Source: Pagrus major
Taxonomy: Eukaryota; Chordata; Actinopteri; Spariformes; Sparidae
Assembly: GCF_040436345.1 (NCBI RefSeq)
Contig: NC_133227.1
Location: 23,124,671-23,188,670 of the forward strand
Length of the DNA stretch: 64,000 nucleotides
Reading direction: 5' to 3'
In this document: piece by piece, positions 50,517 to 63,740 of the stretch
Layout of the letters: the number at the start of each line of letters is the position of its first letter
Position numbering within the stretch: the stretch's first letter is position 1
Notes under the pieces: model-generated
What the model saw: only the letters and a program-made list of their open reading frames with translations
What the model was told of the DNA's origin: nothing
Databases searched by the model: none
Position numbers and translations under genes: made by a program

Positions 50517-50785
50517 GAAGCCACGCCCCTTCTGGTTTCCCCCATGGGACCTTATTTCGGAGGAACTTTGTATGATAGTGAATGGAGAGAGACAAATATT
50601 TTTTGATCTTGTTTGACTTTAGTGAACTGAAAAATTATCTTTTAATTTAACAAACATCATATGTGTAGTTCATGGCACAAATCAAGCTGGATCGAAAATA
50701 TATTTGTCCTTTTCCATTCACTACCATTCATATTTTTTTCCGAAATAGGGTCCCGTGGGGTCCATCGGACGGGCGTGACTTCTGT
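50517..50785. mobile_element. Fold-back (inverted-repeat) element
   Basis: Left arm 50517-50605 (GAAGCCACGCCC...GGGACC.TATTTCGG...AGTGAATGG...GACAAATAT) is matched in inverse by 50690-50785. Arms are about 85-95 bp with an 85-bp loop; the RNA would form a long hairpin. Confidence 0.85.
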
Positions 50786-51084
50786 TGAATCTCCAAACAG
50801 TCTAAAACAAACACACGTAAATGGAACCGTCAACAATAAAAACAACTTAAAAGTGAAATGTTGTAAAAAAAATAATAATAAATAAATAATTCTTAATGAT
50901 TTGGTCAACTGCTGATCTCAATAAAGGTTGATTCTGTTGTTTTTATTTTCTTGTTTTGTTTAATTCAAAGATCAGTTGTCAATGGTTTTCCTCACCCGCC
51001 CTCTCAGCCAATGGGAGGCCTGTCCGTGTGTGATCCCTGCGCCTGATTGGCTGGACTGTGACTGGCTTCTAATGGGACAGAGCG

Positions 51085-51283
51085 GTAGAGAGAGGCAGGT
51101 GCGGCGCAGAGAGAGAGAGGTAGAGAGACCTTCAGGCAGAGCGGGGTAGAGTCAGAGAGAGAGCGGAGCATCGGCAGTCCCAGTGGCGGGAACAGAGAGA
51201 GACGGAGGACGGATGAAAAGAAACAAAAACAAGAGGAAAGAAAAATAAACTCACTTCTCTTCTTCTCTCGGTTCTGCTCGGAC
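51085..51283 (+). promoter_or_regulatory. dach2: dach2 5' UTR / promoter-proximal region
   Basis: AG-rich (GAGAGAGAG, GGCGGGA) sequence just before the ATG; no TATA box seen. Transcription start unknown. Confidence 0.4.
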
Positions 51284-51804
51284 ATGGCGGGCACCCCTCT
51301 GTCCCGGACATCCACGCCGCCCTCCGACTCCCTCTTCCACTCCGACCCGCCCTACAGCGCTCCCAACCCGGCCAGCTCCCCGCGGCTCCCCGTCGCTCGC
51401 CTGGCCGGATCGTTCCTGAGCGGCGGGAGCGGCAGAGTCCCGGTCAGCGTGAACGGGACGAGCGGCGGCGGCGGAGGCGGCGGAGGCGGAGGCGGCGCCG
51501 CTCCTCCGCACACCGAGTGTAAGATGGTGGAAGTTCACGGCGTGAAAGTGGCTTCGTTCACGGTCAACGGCGTGGAGCTGATCTGCCTGCCGCAGGTGTT
51601 CGAGCTGTTCCTGAAGCACCTGGTGGGCGGACTGCACACCGTCTACACCAAGCTGAAGCGGCTGGACATCAGCCCGGTGGTGTGCACCGTGGAGCAGGTG
51701 CGCGTCCTGCGGGGGCTCGGAGCCATCCAGCCCGGAGTCAACCGCTGCAAGCTCATCACCAGGGCCGACTTCGAGACGCTGTACCGGGACTGCACCAACG
51801 CCAG
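51284..51804 (+). CDS. dach2: dach2 exon 1 coding part (Dachbox-N)
   Basis: 521 nt from MAGTPLSRTS to TNA plus AG; donor CCAG/gtgggc. The exon is far more GC-rich than its surroundings. A Gly run (about 51462-51496) is coded by GGC/GGA repeats and may vary in length. Confidence 0.94.
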
Positions 51805-54326
51805 GTGGGCCGAGACACACAGACACAGAGCCTGTTCAGAGGGGAAAAGTTTTAAAATGGGCTGTTTTTATCATGGGGTTTGGTGGAGGAGGCAGCAAGT
51901 TGAAATAAACTGGAGTCAGATAGGTTGTCACAGTGACAAGAAATATTAAAACTCATCAAATTAAATGATTTACCTGCTTTACAGGATTCAGACTAATTTA
52001 GCGTCTTCTCGTTTGTTTGCTCAGATTAAAAACATATTTTCCAAATTAATAAGAAAACCATTTTTCATTTAATTTGATTCCAATGATAAAAACTGAGCTC
52101 ATAAGTCAAAGAAACATCAGACAACATCAGTAAGATTTTAAATTATCAGGATCATCCTTTTTGAGTTTTCAATTTATTTTAATTTCCCAACTTAAAGCTT
52201 CACTTTCTCGTTGAATTATTGGCCTTAAATATGGTCAAACTTAAATATAATGAATACTGCTTTTAGCCTATAAATATAAATATAGCTGCAGAAGTGTTTT
52301 TAATTGTCAAACATAAAATATTCCCAAGACACTAAAACCCCAAACTTCCATCAAAAATCCAGAAGAAAACACTTCAGTGGACTGGCTGTGTGATTATTGA
52401 TCTGTTTGCTTTATTGACTACAGACTATATAAGCCATTCATTGATCTGGAAAAAAATAAATAATTATAACAATCATGAATCGATCTTCCAGCCTTCACTG
52501 AACTCTCAGGGTAAATTCACAAGATACATCAGCAGAGAAACACACCGAGAGGGAAGAAAACATAAAAAAAATCTATGATAAAATACGAAAGAGTGACATT
52601 AAAAAGCTACTCACATTATAATCAGGACAATACATTGTGATGGATTATAATACATTAGGCTATAGAAGAAAACAGTGCAAATAATTGTACATAAGAAGTC
52701 AAGAAGTATAACATGATGCTTCAACTATAACTATGTAGGTATTTGTATATATATATATAGTTATCAGTATTAATATTAGGTACAGAAAAAAAGTATTTAA
52801 TGATAGGCGCAGTATGTGATCACAAATATGAAAAATGTATCATTAAATGTGAAGATTTTCTGCTTTTTTTCTGTTTGATTTCATTGTCAGGCTGCAACTA
52901 ATGATTATTTCATCATTGTTTTATCTGATCATTATTCCCTCAATTAATCAGTCACTTGTTTAAGTAAAAAATGTCCAAGTCGAATATCTTGTTTCGTCCG
53001 GCCAACGATCCGAAACACAAAGAGATTCAGTTCACTGAGAGAGAAAACAGGATGTTTGGAAGCAGCGAATGTTATTTTTGCTCAGTTATCAGTTCAGTCT
53101 AATCAACTCATCACTGCAGCTCAGAAAAATAAACTTAAACATTAACAGCCTGTAAAATAAAAGCTTGTAAACCTGACAGTTTGTAGTGAAACCCGTCTGA
53201 GAGCTCCATCCAACTGATCCTTTTATTCTCTGATAACTTCATCAACAGTAAACTACAACTCTGTCACATCTGATCATTTACTTACGTCCTAATTAAGCAT
53301 CATTTAAGTCTCACTTGAATCAGAGATTTAAACTGTAAAAAGATTTAAACTGTTTGAGAACATGATCTCATAACAATCAGGTAGTCAGTAGAAACCATCA
53401 CTAAACCAAAGTGACTCGATCATTTTAACCTCCAGAAACTGTGAGAAGTCGTTCTGTAACAGGAGTGAGTGAAAATACAACAAGTAAAGACCAGGTAGAA
53501 AAACATGAAACTACATTTAAACATGTTTGTTTGTAAACAGTTCAGGCTGAAGCTTTAAAACAAATCAGCATCTTGTGATCCGTCATCAGTTTTCTTCATG
53601 TCTGTGATTATTATTCAGCTATTCACAAGTCAAAAACATCAGAAAGATAATAAGTATAAGTGTATATACTATTTATATTTCTTGATTAATTGATTAGTTG
53701 TTTTATAAGAAAAAAAAATCAGAAAACTGTAAAAAAAAAAAATATTTATCACAAATTGACGTCTCGTTTTGTCCAAAACCAAAAGAGATTCAGTTTAATG
53801 AGCTGAAACCAATTTGCATGAAAATTTGGTAAAACAATTAATCGTAATTGTTGCATATTAATTTTCTGTCGATCAACATATCAGTTAATTGACTAATAAT
53901 TTCAGCTTCATTATTCTTCAAGGTTTTACTGATGCAGCAGTTCAACCTTCAAGAGTTTACAGTTACGGGTTTCTTAGCCCCCGTCATTAGAATAAAGAAA
54001 CGTGTATACCTATATATATATCGTGTGTGTCCAAAGTTATTCAGGTTATTGACATATATAATAAATAAAACACTACATCTGACACTTACACAGGATATTT
54101 GGTGAAAAATGACTAAAATTAATTGACTGACAAAATATTTGCCAATTTTCTGTTGATCAACTATTTGATTAATATGACGTATGTTTATAATCAGGATTCA
54201 AAGTTAATGATTAGAGACGTCAGTATGGAAATATGTAAAAAAGAACAAAGATTTTTGCAATAATAATAATAAATCTCTTCTCTTTGTGATGTGATTGGTG
54301 GAATGAAGAGAGAACAGACAGGAAGC

Positions 54327-54383
<57 letters not shown>

Positions 54384-54421
54384 CATATGGACAAACATGT
54401 TGCCAGCAGCAAAGCCTGAGG

Positions 54422-54457
<36 letters not shown>

Positions 54458-56004
54458 TCATGAATCTCTGTCATGTTCGTACCCAAACGTCGTCTCTGTT
54501 ATTTGTGCTGTAAACTGACTCACCTGTGAAGCTCCGCCCCCATCATGACTCACCTGTAAACCCTGACCGATACTTGATTTTTGGGACAGATATCGATATA
54601 TCGTCTGATATTCTTATATACACAGAATATGTACAAAAATACAATTTTTTGGCAATGATGCCTCATCGGGCAAAGATACTTACGTAATGGAGGCAGGACG
54701 ATTTACACTTAACAAAAAACTTTATTGTCTAAGATGATATCAGACCACCGACACAGTCTGCTTCACTTGAAATTTGATAATTATAAACTACCTCAAGAAT
54801 CAAGCATCTTTTTCTGCATTATGTTCAGTAAAGAAAAGCCTTCAAATCGGACAACATATCTGCCAATACCGATATATTTGTGAGAAGCCAACAGATAAAA
54901 TGGTCGGGCTCTACTCACCTGCAATTGTTTGGGGTTTTTTTTAAACCAGACTCTCAAAATTACCTCAGAACTCAGTGCTGTTTTGCGCTTCACATATGTA
55001 AAGGTTCGATAACACAACACCTGACTTGTGCCTTCTTTGTCACGTGACACACAATCAGATTTATCGCCAAGTTCTAACATACTAGTAATCTGTTTTGGCC
55101 TCGGGGTTCTGGAGGCGTACAGAAACAGCCAATCACCTTCTCATCAGAGTGAACGATATACTGCAGTCTGCATCACATGTCAGGCGTTTCCTGTAGCACC
55201 TTTGGCTGCCAGAGTCAAATGGTGCTGCGTTGATTTGCATTTCCGTTTCCAGTTTAAACATGCCAACTTGAGTCACTTCCAAAGTACACCATATTCAGAG
55301 TCGGGTCGAAGCGTCCCTGACTGCCTCCAAGTGGGTTGTGGTGATGTCAGATGGGCTTTGTCATCGTTCAAGGATGAATTGTGGCTTCCACTTCCACTTC
55401 CTCCGCCTCTTTTGGATCCATTTTGACTGATATTTATGCCTTCGTGCTGGTGACAGCCGTGGCCGGAGGCATCATGTTTTCAGGTTTTCTGCCTGTCCGT
55501 CTCATTCTCGTGAAAGCCTCGAGGGAATTTCTTCAGATTTGGTTCAAATGTTCAGTTGGACTCAAGGATGAACATAATAGATTTTGGTGGTCAAAGGACA
55601 AGGTCAAGGTCACTATGACCACACAAGACACAATTTTGGATTAAACTTGCCTTGCCTTGTCTCAATTTATTCAAACAATAAGCTGTAGATGCCAAGCGAA
55701 ACCAAACGATACCCTGAAAATCCAAGACAATAAGTAGCTGGCAACCATCAACCATTGCACAGTGCAATAGCACACAGCACTAAATAAGGCGCTGCTTTTA
55801 AACGTCATTGACTGAAGACCATTACATAATCAGTTCAAGACACACCTTCAAGCAGGTAGCCCTGTTGTGACGGAGAAGCAAATCCCTGCTGTGCTGGGTC
55901 AAGACAAGCCAGCATATGTGTACGGAGCAGGGCTAATGTAGCGCCATAGAGCTTCTGCTTGGTCCGAAGAGAGTCACATGATGCTCGTCTTGACTGTAAC
56001 TCTT

Positions 56005-56063
<59 letters not shown>

Positions 56064-56228
56064 TATATCACTTGAAATGTTTGTGTCGCCTCCAGGTGTG
56101 TATTAACTCTGTGTGAGTGTTTAATCACATTTAGGTAGATTACTGCTGAATGTGGATCAAAATGTTTTTCTCTCTTATGATCAAATTATGTAAATGAGCC
56201 TTGACTAATTACAGAATTAACAGAGAGG

Positions 56229-56274
<46 letters not shown>

Positions 56275-59236
56275 TACAAGTGTAAAATGAGACTGACAGT
56301 GAGGAAGTCACAGCTTTAATGTGAACAGGCTGTTTTTAATCAGCTTTAATCGCATGATTATTATTAAACTGATGATGGTAAGCGTGTGTGTGTGTTTGTG
56401 TGTGATTGACATGTATGCTATTAATTTAACAGGTGTAGAAATATAAATATTAGGAGAGATTATGGCAGTTAACTGAAAGCAGCATCTCTGAAGTCCTGAA
56501 TGCATCTCTATGTAACGATATGATAAAACAAATAGCATAACATGTAATGTGATGTAATATTATAACAAAACAGAAAACAAAATAAAATTACATGGGATAA
56601 CATAACAAAGCATAATCTTATGTAACAACATAATAATACAACATAACATGACTCAACATGATTAAACTGAAGATGGTGTAACCGAGGGTAAGGTAATGTA
56701 ACATAAGGTAATGTAACAGAATTTAAGGTCACAGCATGTATGTAATGTAATGTCAAGTAAATTATTGGCAGGGAAGGCAAAGTAATGTAATGTAACATAT
56801 GAAAGGAACGTAAGATAACCTAGTGTAATGAAAGTGTAACATTATGTAAGATAAGATAGCGTAACGGCAGGTAAGGTTATGTGACAAAATTTGATATAAT
56901 GTAAAGTGACAAGACGTAAGGTAATGTGATGTTAGGTAAAGTAAAAGCAGGGAAGGTTAGGTAATGTAATGTAACATAACTTAGCGCAATGGAAGTGTAA
57001 GATAACGTATCTTAATATTAAGCTGAAGTAACGTCACGTAAGGTAACGTGACAGAAGGTAATGTATCTTAATGTAACAGCATAATATAACATAATGCAGA
57101 GAATATCATAGCATAACTTGTAACAATAATGTTATGTAACACTGCAGAACCCATCGTAATGTAATGTAACATAATGTCAGAAAGCATAATGTAACCTAAG
57201 GTAATGTTAGATAATGTAACATAACATAGCGTAATAGTAGAAGTAAGGTAATGTACCTATGCTTACGTTAAGTAAATACATTTTACGTAAGGTAATGTGA
57301 CAGAAGGTAGTACAACATAATGTAGCATTATGTAAGTTAATATAGTGTAACGGCAGGTAAGGTAATGTAACATACGTTAATGTAACAGTGTAAGGTGGCA
57401 GTGTGTAAGATAATGTAATGTCAGTTAAAGTAATGACAGGGAAGGTTAAGTAATGTAACGTAAAATAACCTAGCGTAATAGAAGTGTAAGGTAACGTATC
57501 TCAAGGTAACGTAAGGTAAATAACACACAAGGTTACAGAAGGTAATGTAACTTAATTTAACACAATGCAACATAGAGTAAGACAGCATAATTTACCAGAA
57601 TAATGTAATGTAACACTGCAAAATGTATTTAATGTGGTGTAACATAATGTCACAAAGCATAATGTAATGTAACATAAGGTAACCTAGTGTAATAGAAGAG
57701 TAAAGTGACCTAAGGTAAAGAAACATCACGTAAGGTAACGCCACAAAAGGTAATGCTACTTAACGTAACACAGTGTGTAACATAGCAAAACATGAACAGA
57801 ATAATGTACGTGCGGTGTCGACAACTCAGATATAGAACTCAGAGATAGATGTATAACACACACGCACACACACGACACACACTCAGCTGTATGTGACTCT
57901 GAAGCCATGCAGTAAATCAGATGTTGTCAAGGGCAACCATATTGTCTTTACAATTTATCGGTGTGTGTGTGTGGTTGACCTTGTCTCAGAGAGGTCAGTC
58001 GCATGCACAGTTTGACAGCACAGTACAGATCGAGTCATAATTTGTGATTGACTACTCTGTGAGTGTGTGTATGTGTGTGTGTGTGTGTTGCAACATATAG
58101 TATAGATGTAATAATGTCTTCAAGCAACAAGACAAGTGCATTCTCTCTGCTGTCTGTTTGACTTCACTGCTCAAGATAGTCGAGTCTGGTTCCACCTGTT
58201 TATATGAGCATTTTTATTTTGTAGAAATCGGAAAAAGTGTTTTCCTGCTGTCTGAGTTATAAAAAATAGTTTAAGTTAAGGAGTAATTCTGCATTTCACA
58301 CCCGTAAATGTGACCTGAAGCGTATTTTTTCTCACAGCAATTGTGTGTGGGCGCTGGGTGCTGCTAAAACACAGGTGACCTACACTCAGAACTGTACCTG
58401 AACACATCAAGTGAAGCGCTAACATGCTAATGTGCTGCTTTGTAGATATCCCATAATTAGAGCCTGACCGATACTGGATTTTAAGGGCCAATATCAGAGT
58501 AAAAAACATTCTGTTATGGATATATTGACTGATACTCTTATTTACATAGTATACATTCATAAACACACATTTTGCATGTGGTTATCAAACACTTGTGAAA
58601 AGGGTATGTACGTAATGGAGGAAGGATATTTTACAGTTTAACAACAAACTTAACATGAACATACATGTATACAGTACATATATATGTGTATGTATATATC
58701 TATCACAACTACTTAGGGCTGCAGTGTCTTTAATTTCTTTATTTTTTCTGACCAACAGTCGGAAGTTTATTTATTATCAGATTTGGTAAAAACAAATCGA
58801 CAACTAAATCCTCAAATATGAGAAGCTGCAACCCACAAATCTTTTCACTTTAAAAATGACTGTAAAGATTAATTGATGACAAAATAGTTGCTGCTTAATT
58901 TTTTTAGTCATGGACTTACTGATTGACTAATTGTTACAGCCCCACTAATACAACAACATAATAATAATCATAATCATCATTTATAGAAAAGTATACACCC
59001 AGTAACGATGATTTGGTTCATTTAACTGGTTTCACTGGTTGAACTGGGATCAGTGTTTCTGAAAAGTCTCACAGTTTGTTCACCTGAGTGTGCGTGTGTG
59101 TGTGTGCGTGCTACATAAAGGACATTTTGTCCCAATTTAATTAAGTGTGGAAATCCCCACAACACACGCACACGCACTCGCATACACACACACACACACA
59201 CAGAGGCAAACACACAGTAAATTAAATTCCTCAGTA

Positions 59237-59284
<48 letters not shown>

Positions 59285-59337
59285 TGGCTCAGACCTGTCA
59301 ATCAAACACTGACCCGTGTGTACCCCTCAGACTGTCA

Positions 59338-59372
<35 letters not shown>

Positions 59373-61486
59373 CATAAAGCTGAGGCGGCAGGTTTCGGGC
59401 AGATGTGGTAACCACGGCAACCGATAAGTTACATGGAAGGCTTTTGAAAATGTTTTAATGTAATCTGATTACTCCTCAGCCCTGTGGGATATAATCAGCG
59501 ATATTATCGTCATTAAGTTTAATGACAAAAGTAGAAATCAAAAAATCCACTTTTATAAATACACATACAACAATTGTCCGAATGATGTTCAGGTTACTGT
59601 GAACAAAAGCTTCAAATCCTCACAAGAGGCACAATCATGAAACTGTCAGTCAAATCATCTTTGCAGCTCTAATGATAACTGTTAGAATTATTGATGATCA
59701 CAGAGATGTATTTTAAGCTGTTATAATTACATTTATATATATATATATTTTTAAATAATAGTTCTCTCTTTTTTGGCCTTTATATGGCTTTATTGACAGT
59801 ACAGCTTTTGCCTTTCTGACAGAATTGCACTTTCACTTGGGTTGAGCGATGGGACGAAAACAATGGCTATCGGCCAAGTAAACACCCACTGAGTCAAAGA
59901 TCAAGTGATAAAATTTTCCGACAGCCAGGAATCGTTTTTAATTACACCATCACATTTTTAAAATCAATACTTAGTTGGACGACGGACACTACAATCATCA
60001 ACTGTCTGCTCTGTGCAGCAGCGCCAGCAGCAGAGTCGCAGCACAGAGTAGCAGGTGTCACATTTCACTTATCATGCAAGAGCTGTAAGAAGAGTTGATT
60101 GACAAGATGATGGCGGAAGTTTTGCTGTCAATGTGAAAAACAAAAGGACCTATTTGGCAATATTTCTGATTCAAACCCAGTCCTAACAGGAAACCTGATA
60201 ATGTTAATGTTGGTAATGCTGATAATGTAATGTAAAGGAGTTGGTTACTTTACTGAGAAGTTGGAGGTGTGCATCCTGACGCCTGCAGCTCTTCATCTAA
60301 CAGCTCCTTCTTGTTCCATTAAGAGACTGAATAAAACTGCTCCCTGACATATTTCAAACTGATCAGCTGTCAACAAATGACCGTTGTTTTGCTCTTTAGG
60401 TATATTTTTGATGAACAGTAGCAGTATAAGTACGTTTTGCCGGATAAATGCTTTTAGAGCAACATTATCTAACTTAACCTTTAAATAACAGCTTTTTAAT
60501 CATTGTGATGGTACAGTGTACAGTATCACCTGTTTCTGCACTATGTAACTTCAGTGAGAGGGTAGGATCACAGCGTTATATACATGTTTACTTAAACATA
60601 CAAGTTTTCAAATCACAAATCACACAAAATATCAATCTCTACATAATGTTGCACTAGGAAATAGTAATTAGCATTAACATGAGCAATAACTTGCTGCAGC
60701 ACTTTCTTGAAAAAAAAAATGTGTTGGCATCGCAACATTTCTAGTTTTTATTAGTATTACTATTTATGTCCTAAAACTTGAATATTCAGTTGCACATGTT
60801 ACAAAATATGCAGATGTAAGGTTTCATTTGATAATATTATTGTATATTATATCATTTATATTGTGAAATATTTTTATGGATTTAAATCTGTTTTTTTTTT
60901 CCTTATTTTTTTCAGTTCAACTCTACAATTCTTTTACAGTTATCACTTTAAATTGAACTTTGACTGATTTCCAGTATTTTTAGTACCATCAGAGAAAACA
61001 TTTGCATTCAGATATATTTTAAATACATGATAGTTACTGTTTTCTGCTCTCTCAGACTCGTCCTCGTCTCTGACAAACGGTGTGTCTCTTAAAATCCTCC
61101 CCAGGGACCACGACATTGACTATAAAAGGCCTTCAGGAGAAAGAGAAAGAGAGAGGAGATGAAACGGATTAATTCATGAAGTTAAAACATGAGATTAACC
61201 TGGAATATTAATACTGAGCAGAGAGGAAAGGCCAGTATTGATTAATTATTCATGGCTGTCGATTTGAGGTGGAATCCCATTTAACGACTTCCTCTGCGGT
61301 CCTTTAAGGCGGTCAGCAGGTTTATTTAAAGGGCCATCCTGCTGTGTTTTTAATGTTTGTCCCGTCTCTTCTTCAGCTCTCGACCAGGTCGTCCCCCGAA
61401 GCGGACACTGGCCGTGGCCACGATGACTGACGGCTCCAGGCTCCTCCCACACGGCCTGTTAAGCCCCGCCCTACTTTCACAAACAG
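51284..61486 (+). CDS. dach2: Dachshund homolog 2 (partial: exons 1 and 2)
   Basis: Nuclear transcription cofactor of the Ski/Sno/Dac family, acting with Six/Eya proteins in eye, muscle and limb programmes. Exon 1 CDS is 51284-51804 (173 residues plus 2 nt); exon 2 is 61377-61486. Residues 1-60 are Ser/Pro-rich and 61-71 an 11-Gly run. The Dachbox-N domain is about 81-173, with MVEVHGVKVASFTVNGVELI, CLPQVFELFLKHLVGGLHTV and NRCKLITRADFETLYRDCTN. Exon 2 continues SSRPGRPPKRTLAV, the basic motif found at this place in DACH1/2. The assignment to dach2 rather than dach1 rests on the adjacent head-to-head chm and on LDISPVVCTVEQV. Later exons, including the C-terminal coiled-coil Dachbox, lie beyond the window. 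Confidence 0.94.
54331..54454. repeat. (GT)n and (CA)n inverted microsatellite pair
   Basis: GT 54331-54382 and CA 54426-54454 with a 43-bp spacer; can form a cruciform or hairpin. Confidence 0.93.
54555..54920 (+). mobile_element. GACCGATAT MITE, copy 2
   Basis: The left end CCCTGACCGATACTTG is matched by the inverse GCCCGACCATTTTATCTG at the right (54899-54916). The interior TACGTAATGGAGGCAGGACG is shared with 58455. Confidence 0.75.
55480..55640 (+). repeat. Dispersed teleost repeat (GGTCAAAGG.CAAGGTCAC)
   Basis: GTCCGTCTCATTCTCGTGAA ... GAGGGAATTTCTTCAGATTT ... AGATTTTGGTGGTCAAAGGA then caaggtcaaggtcactatgacc: a pattern I recognise as a common fish repeat. Confidence 0.55.
56007..56061. 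repeat. (CA)n microsatellite
   Basis: About 27 units. Confidence 0.95.
56231..56273. repeat. (GT)n microsatellite
   Basis: About 21 units; inverse partner of 56007-56061. Confidence 0.95.
56515..57800. repeat. Degenerate GTAATGTAACATAAG array
   Basis: About 1.3 kb of imperfect 5-10 bp units (GTAATGTAAC, ATAAGGTAAT, AACATAATGT) in dach2 intron 1. Its complement looks like the camk2a intron array at 3520-4670. Confidence 0.88.
58455..58700 (+). mobile_element. GACCGATAT MITE, copy 3 (right end missing)
   Basis: Starts AGAGCCTGACCGATACTGGA; shares TACGTAATGGAGGAAGGATA with copy 2. Confidence 0.7.
59239..59371. repeat. Two (GT)n tracts
   Basis: 59239-59281 and 59341-59371, preceded by an inverse CA tract at about 59184-59202. 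Confidence 0.93.
61377..61486 (+). CDS. dach2: dach2 exon 2, SSRPGRPPKR
   Basis: 110 nt; acceptor cttcttcag, donor ACAG/gtgagt. It codes SSRPGRPPKRTLAVATMTDG and SRLLPHGLLSPALLSQT. Confidence 0.93.
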
Positions 61487-62077
61487 GTGAGTCAAACAAT
61501 TGCCCCCTTTCTCTATGTGTTTTTGTGACTTTTGTGCCACAAAGTGAAATAAAATTGTGAGAAGAAACAAAATATTTTATAAAAGAGGGAACCTGTGTTT
61601 TGAGGGATAGATGTCCTTTTATTTCCAATGGGCCCCAAATCGTCACTTTCTTGCTATTTGTGTGAAATCTGTTTGTGGGATCACAACCAAATCTCACAGC
61701 AATGAGATCCTGATGAAGATGCATGTTTTGATGTGTTTTACGTTAACCATAAGTATACAGGATTAGAATAGAGGATTACAAAGAATTTGCCTTTGTTCAT
61801 TCTGCTGCAGGAAGATGAGACCTAAGACATGAGTCTTTACCCTGAATTCAGCCTGTCAGGCAGGACCGAGTCCTGGCAAGCCTGTATAATTAGTGAAGCA
61901 ATAATATCTATATTATTGAATTCTACAGAGCTGCAGATTTCTGTCTGTGTGTCATCACACGTACTGTACACACTGTGTAACTGCGTGTGTGTGTGATTAG
62001 AGCTATAATTAGCATGCTTAATTAGCAGATGTCAAAATGACTGACAGATTAGTGTCTCACCCGAAGCACACACACGT

Positions 62078-62130
<53 letters not shown>

Positions 62131-62679
62131 CCTCTGGGCGACAAGTGTTAAGAATTTCATCTCATCTTGAAAAAAGCCGTAAAGAAAAGCTCATTAAGAA
62201 GATCATATAAATGCATGTGAGTGTTTGTAAGTCGCTACTGATTCTTCTTGTTGTTGTTGAAGCTTCAGACAGATGAAGAGTCACAGTGACATAAATAATA
62301 AATAAATAAGATAAATGCTACAAAATACAAACTTCAGACTTGTAGCAGCCAACTTCCTCCAATCATTTTAGAGTTTCTGTACCACAGTGTTTTTATTTAG
62401 GGACACGATATATATCAGTGTAATACATTGGGAAATTTATTGCCAAATTTATTTCATTGAATGAAAACGGGCAGCATTTACAGACTCTGATACAATAGAT
62501 ACACCAATAAAAACAGACAAGAATATGGATTATGGATTATTAAATCATCTATCTCTGCTCACTACATCTTCACCTTTCTTACCCTCAGGTGTGCATAAAC
62601 CACAGGTTATGAACTTCTTTCTAAAATACAAAAAATGTGAAATTATCTGTTATGTTATCGTCATCAGCCATGAGAAGCA

Positions 62680-62990
62680 GGTAATTATCGGTTACTGGTA
62701 TCGGCTGGAAAAAAATCCACATTGTGCATCCCAATACTATCTACGGAAGCCGTGAGGGGCGAGGGGGACGTGTGGCGCAGAATGTACGAGCTTGCTGGTG
62801 GTCGGCTGTAATCTTTGCGGTGTGTTCAAGTGCAGCTCTTTTGGCTTGGAGACACAGGCGATGTGAGGCGACCCCAACAGTCAGCCTTCGTCTCTGCTAG
62901 TTCCTCGACGTTGGTTTGGTGTGTCTCGGCCTTTAGACTTTAATAAAGATTCAGTGATGAAGCGATGACTAGATGACTTTTTCTCGTCCT
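62680..62990 (+). repeat. GC-richer dispersed repeat in dach2 intron 2
   Basis: ATCGGCTGGAAAAAAATCCA leads into CGGAAGCCGTGAGGGGCGAG and GGAGACACAGGCGATGTGAG then gcgacccc. I recall this combination from fish repeats; class unknown. Confidence 0.4.
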
Positions 62991-63531
62991 TGTAAATTCA
63001 TGACAGTCTTTTAAGCGGTGTAAGTCTTGAAAGACCCCACTGGAGCTGTTGTTACTCCAGGTCAAATGGACTCAGAGACCCTCTAACATGATGAAGTGAT
63101 GAGACTTTAGGACAGTCTCTATGTAGGTCTATACTGTCCATGTTTCATTAGCCAGTCGTTTAAATTCACCTGAGCGTGTCACCTGTGAACCTGCCGTGTC
63201 CTCTGATGAAGGCCAGTTTGGACGTTTTAAACTCTGAAAACAGGCGAGAACAGTGAAGTCTTTTCATCTTTCTGTTCAGCAGAGTTTTAATCCAACAGAG
63301 ACGCTCCGGTGGTCACAGAGAGGAGGAACCACATACCGAACCTTTCACCTCCGTCACCTGCCTGACAGATCTGACAGCTTAATGAAAACACCACACACAC
63401 ACACACTGACACACACTTAGGATTTTATTAAAAATACTCAAACTGCCACGTTTTTTGACCGAGGTCAGAGACGGAGAGATCAAAGGAACAAGAATATTAT
63501 TAACTCTGTGCACGCACGCACACACATGCAT

Positions 63532-63566
<35 letters not shown>

Positions 63567-63639
63567 GAGAGTTAATTAAAATGTTGTAAAGGTTGCGTCT
63601 ACAGTGAAGATAAAGTCTCGTTGTTCTCAGAGTCACAAT

Positions 63640-63740
63640 GCAAGTACAATTTTGAGGTACTTGTACTTTACTGAAGTATTTCCATTTTATTTTACTGCTT
63701 TAGTTACTGATTACTTTACAAATCAGGATTTTAAACAAAC
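63640..63740 (-). repeat. GAGGTACTTGTACTTTACT dispersed repeat
   Basis: Shared with 18595-18690 and 23835-23960 in this orientation. The inverse orientation appears at 3190-3270 and 47585-47660 (GGAGTAAAAAGTACAATATT). Confidence 0.75.

Larger units (their letters stand above)
45448..51084. other. chm / dach2 head-to-head intergenic region
   Basis: No coding gene recognised. It holds microsatellites, a LINE RT fossil (46875), tRNA-derived SINE-like sequences (47820 and 48625), a MITE (50154) and a fold-back element (50517). Regulatory elements shared by the two genes would lie here. Confidence 0.6.
51805..61376 (+). other. dach2 intron 1
   Basis: 9.6 kb, AT-rich. It contains several microsatellites, two GACCGATA MITE copies, a dispersed repeat near 55480, and the GTAATGTAAC array. 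No exon was recognised; conserved enhancers cannot be judged without alignments. Confidence 0.75.

Noticed and set aside
51251-51826. 191-codon minus-strand frame
   Set aside because: Antisense shadow of the GC-rich dach2 exon 1; no family resemblance and low-complexity composition.
51805-51949. In-frame continuation of dach2 exon 1
   Set aside because: Reads past a good donor (CCAG/gtgggc). Exon 2 at 61377 restores the conserved SSRPGRPPKR, so this is intron.
56515-57800. Possible CRISPR-like or functional tandem array
   Set aside because: Units are short, degenerate and without unique spacers; a low-complexity repeat in a vertebrate intron.
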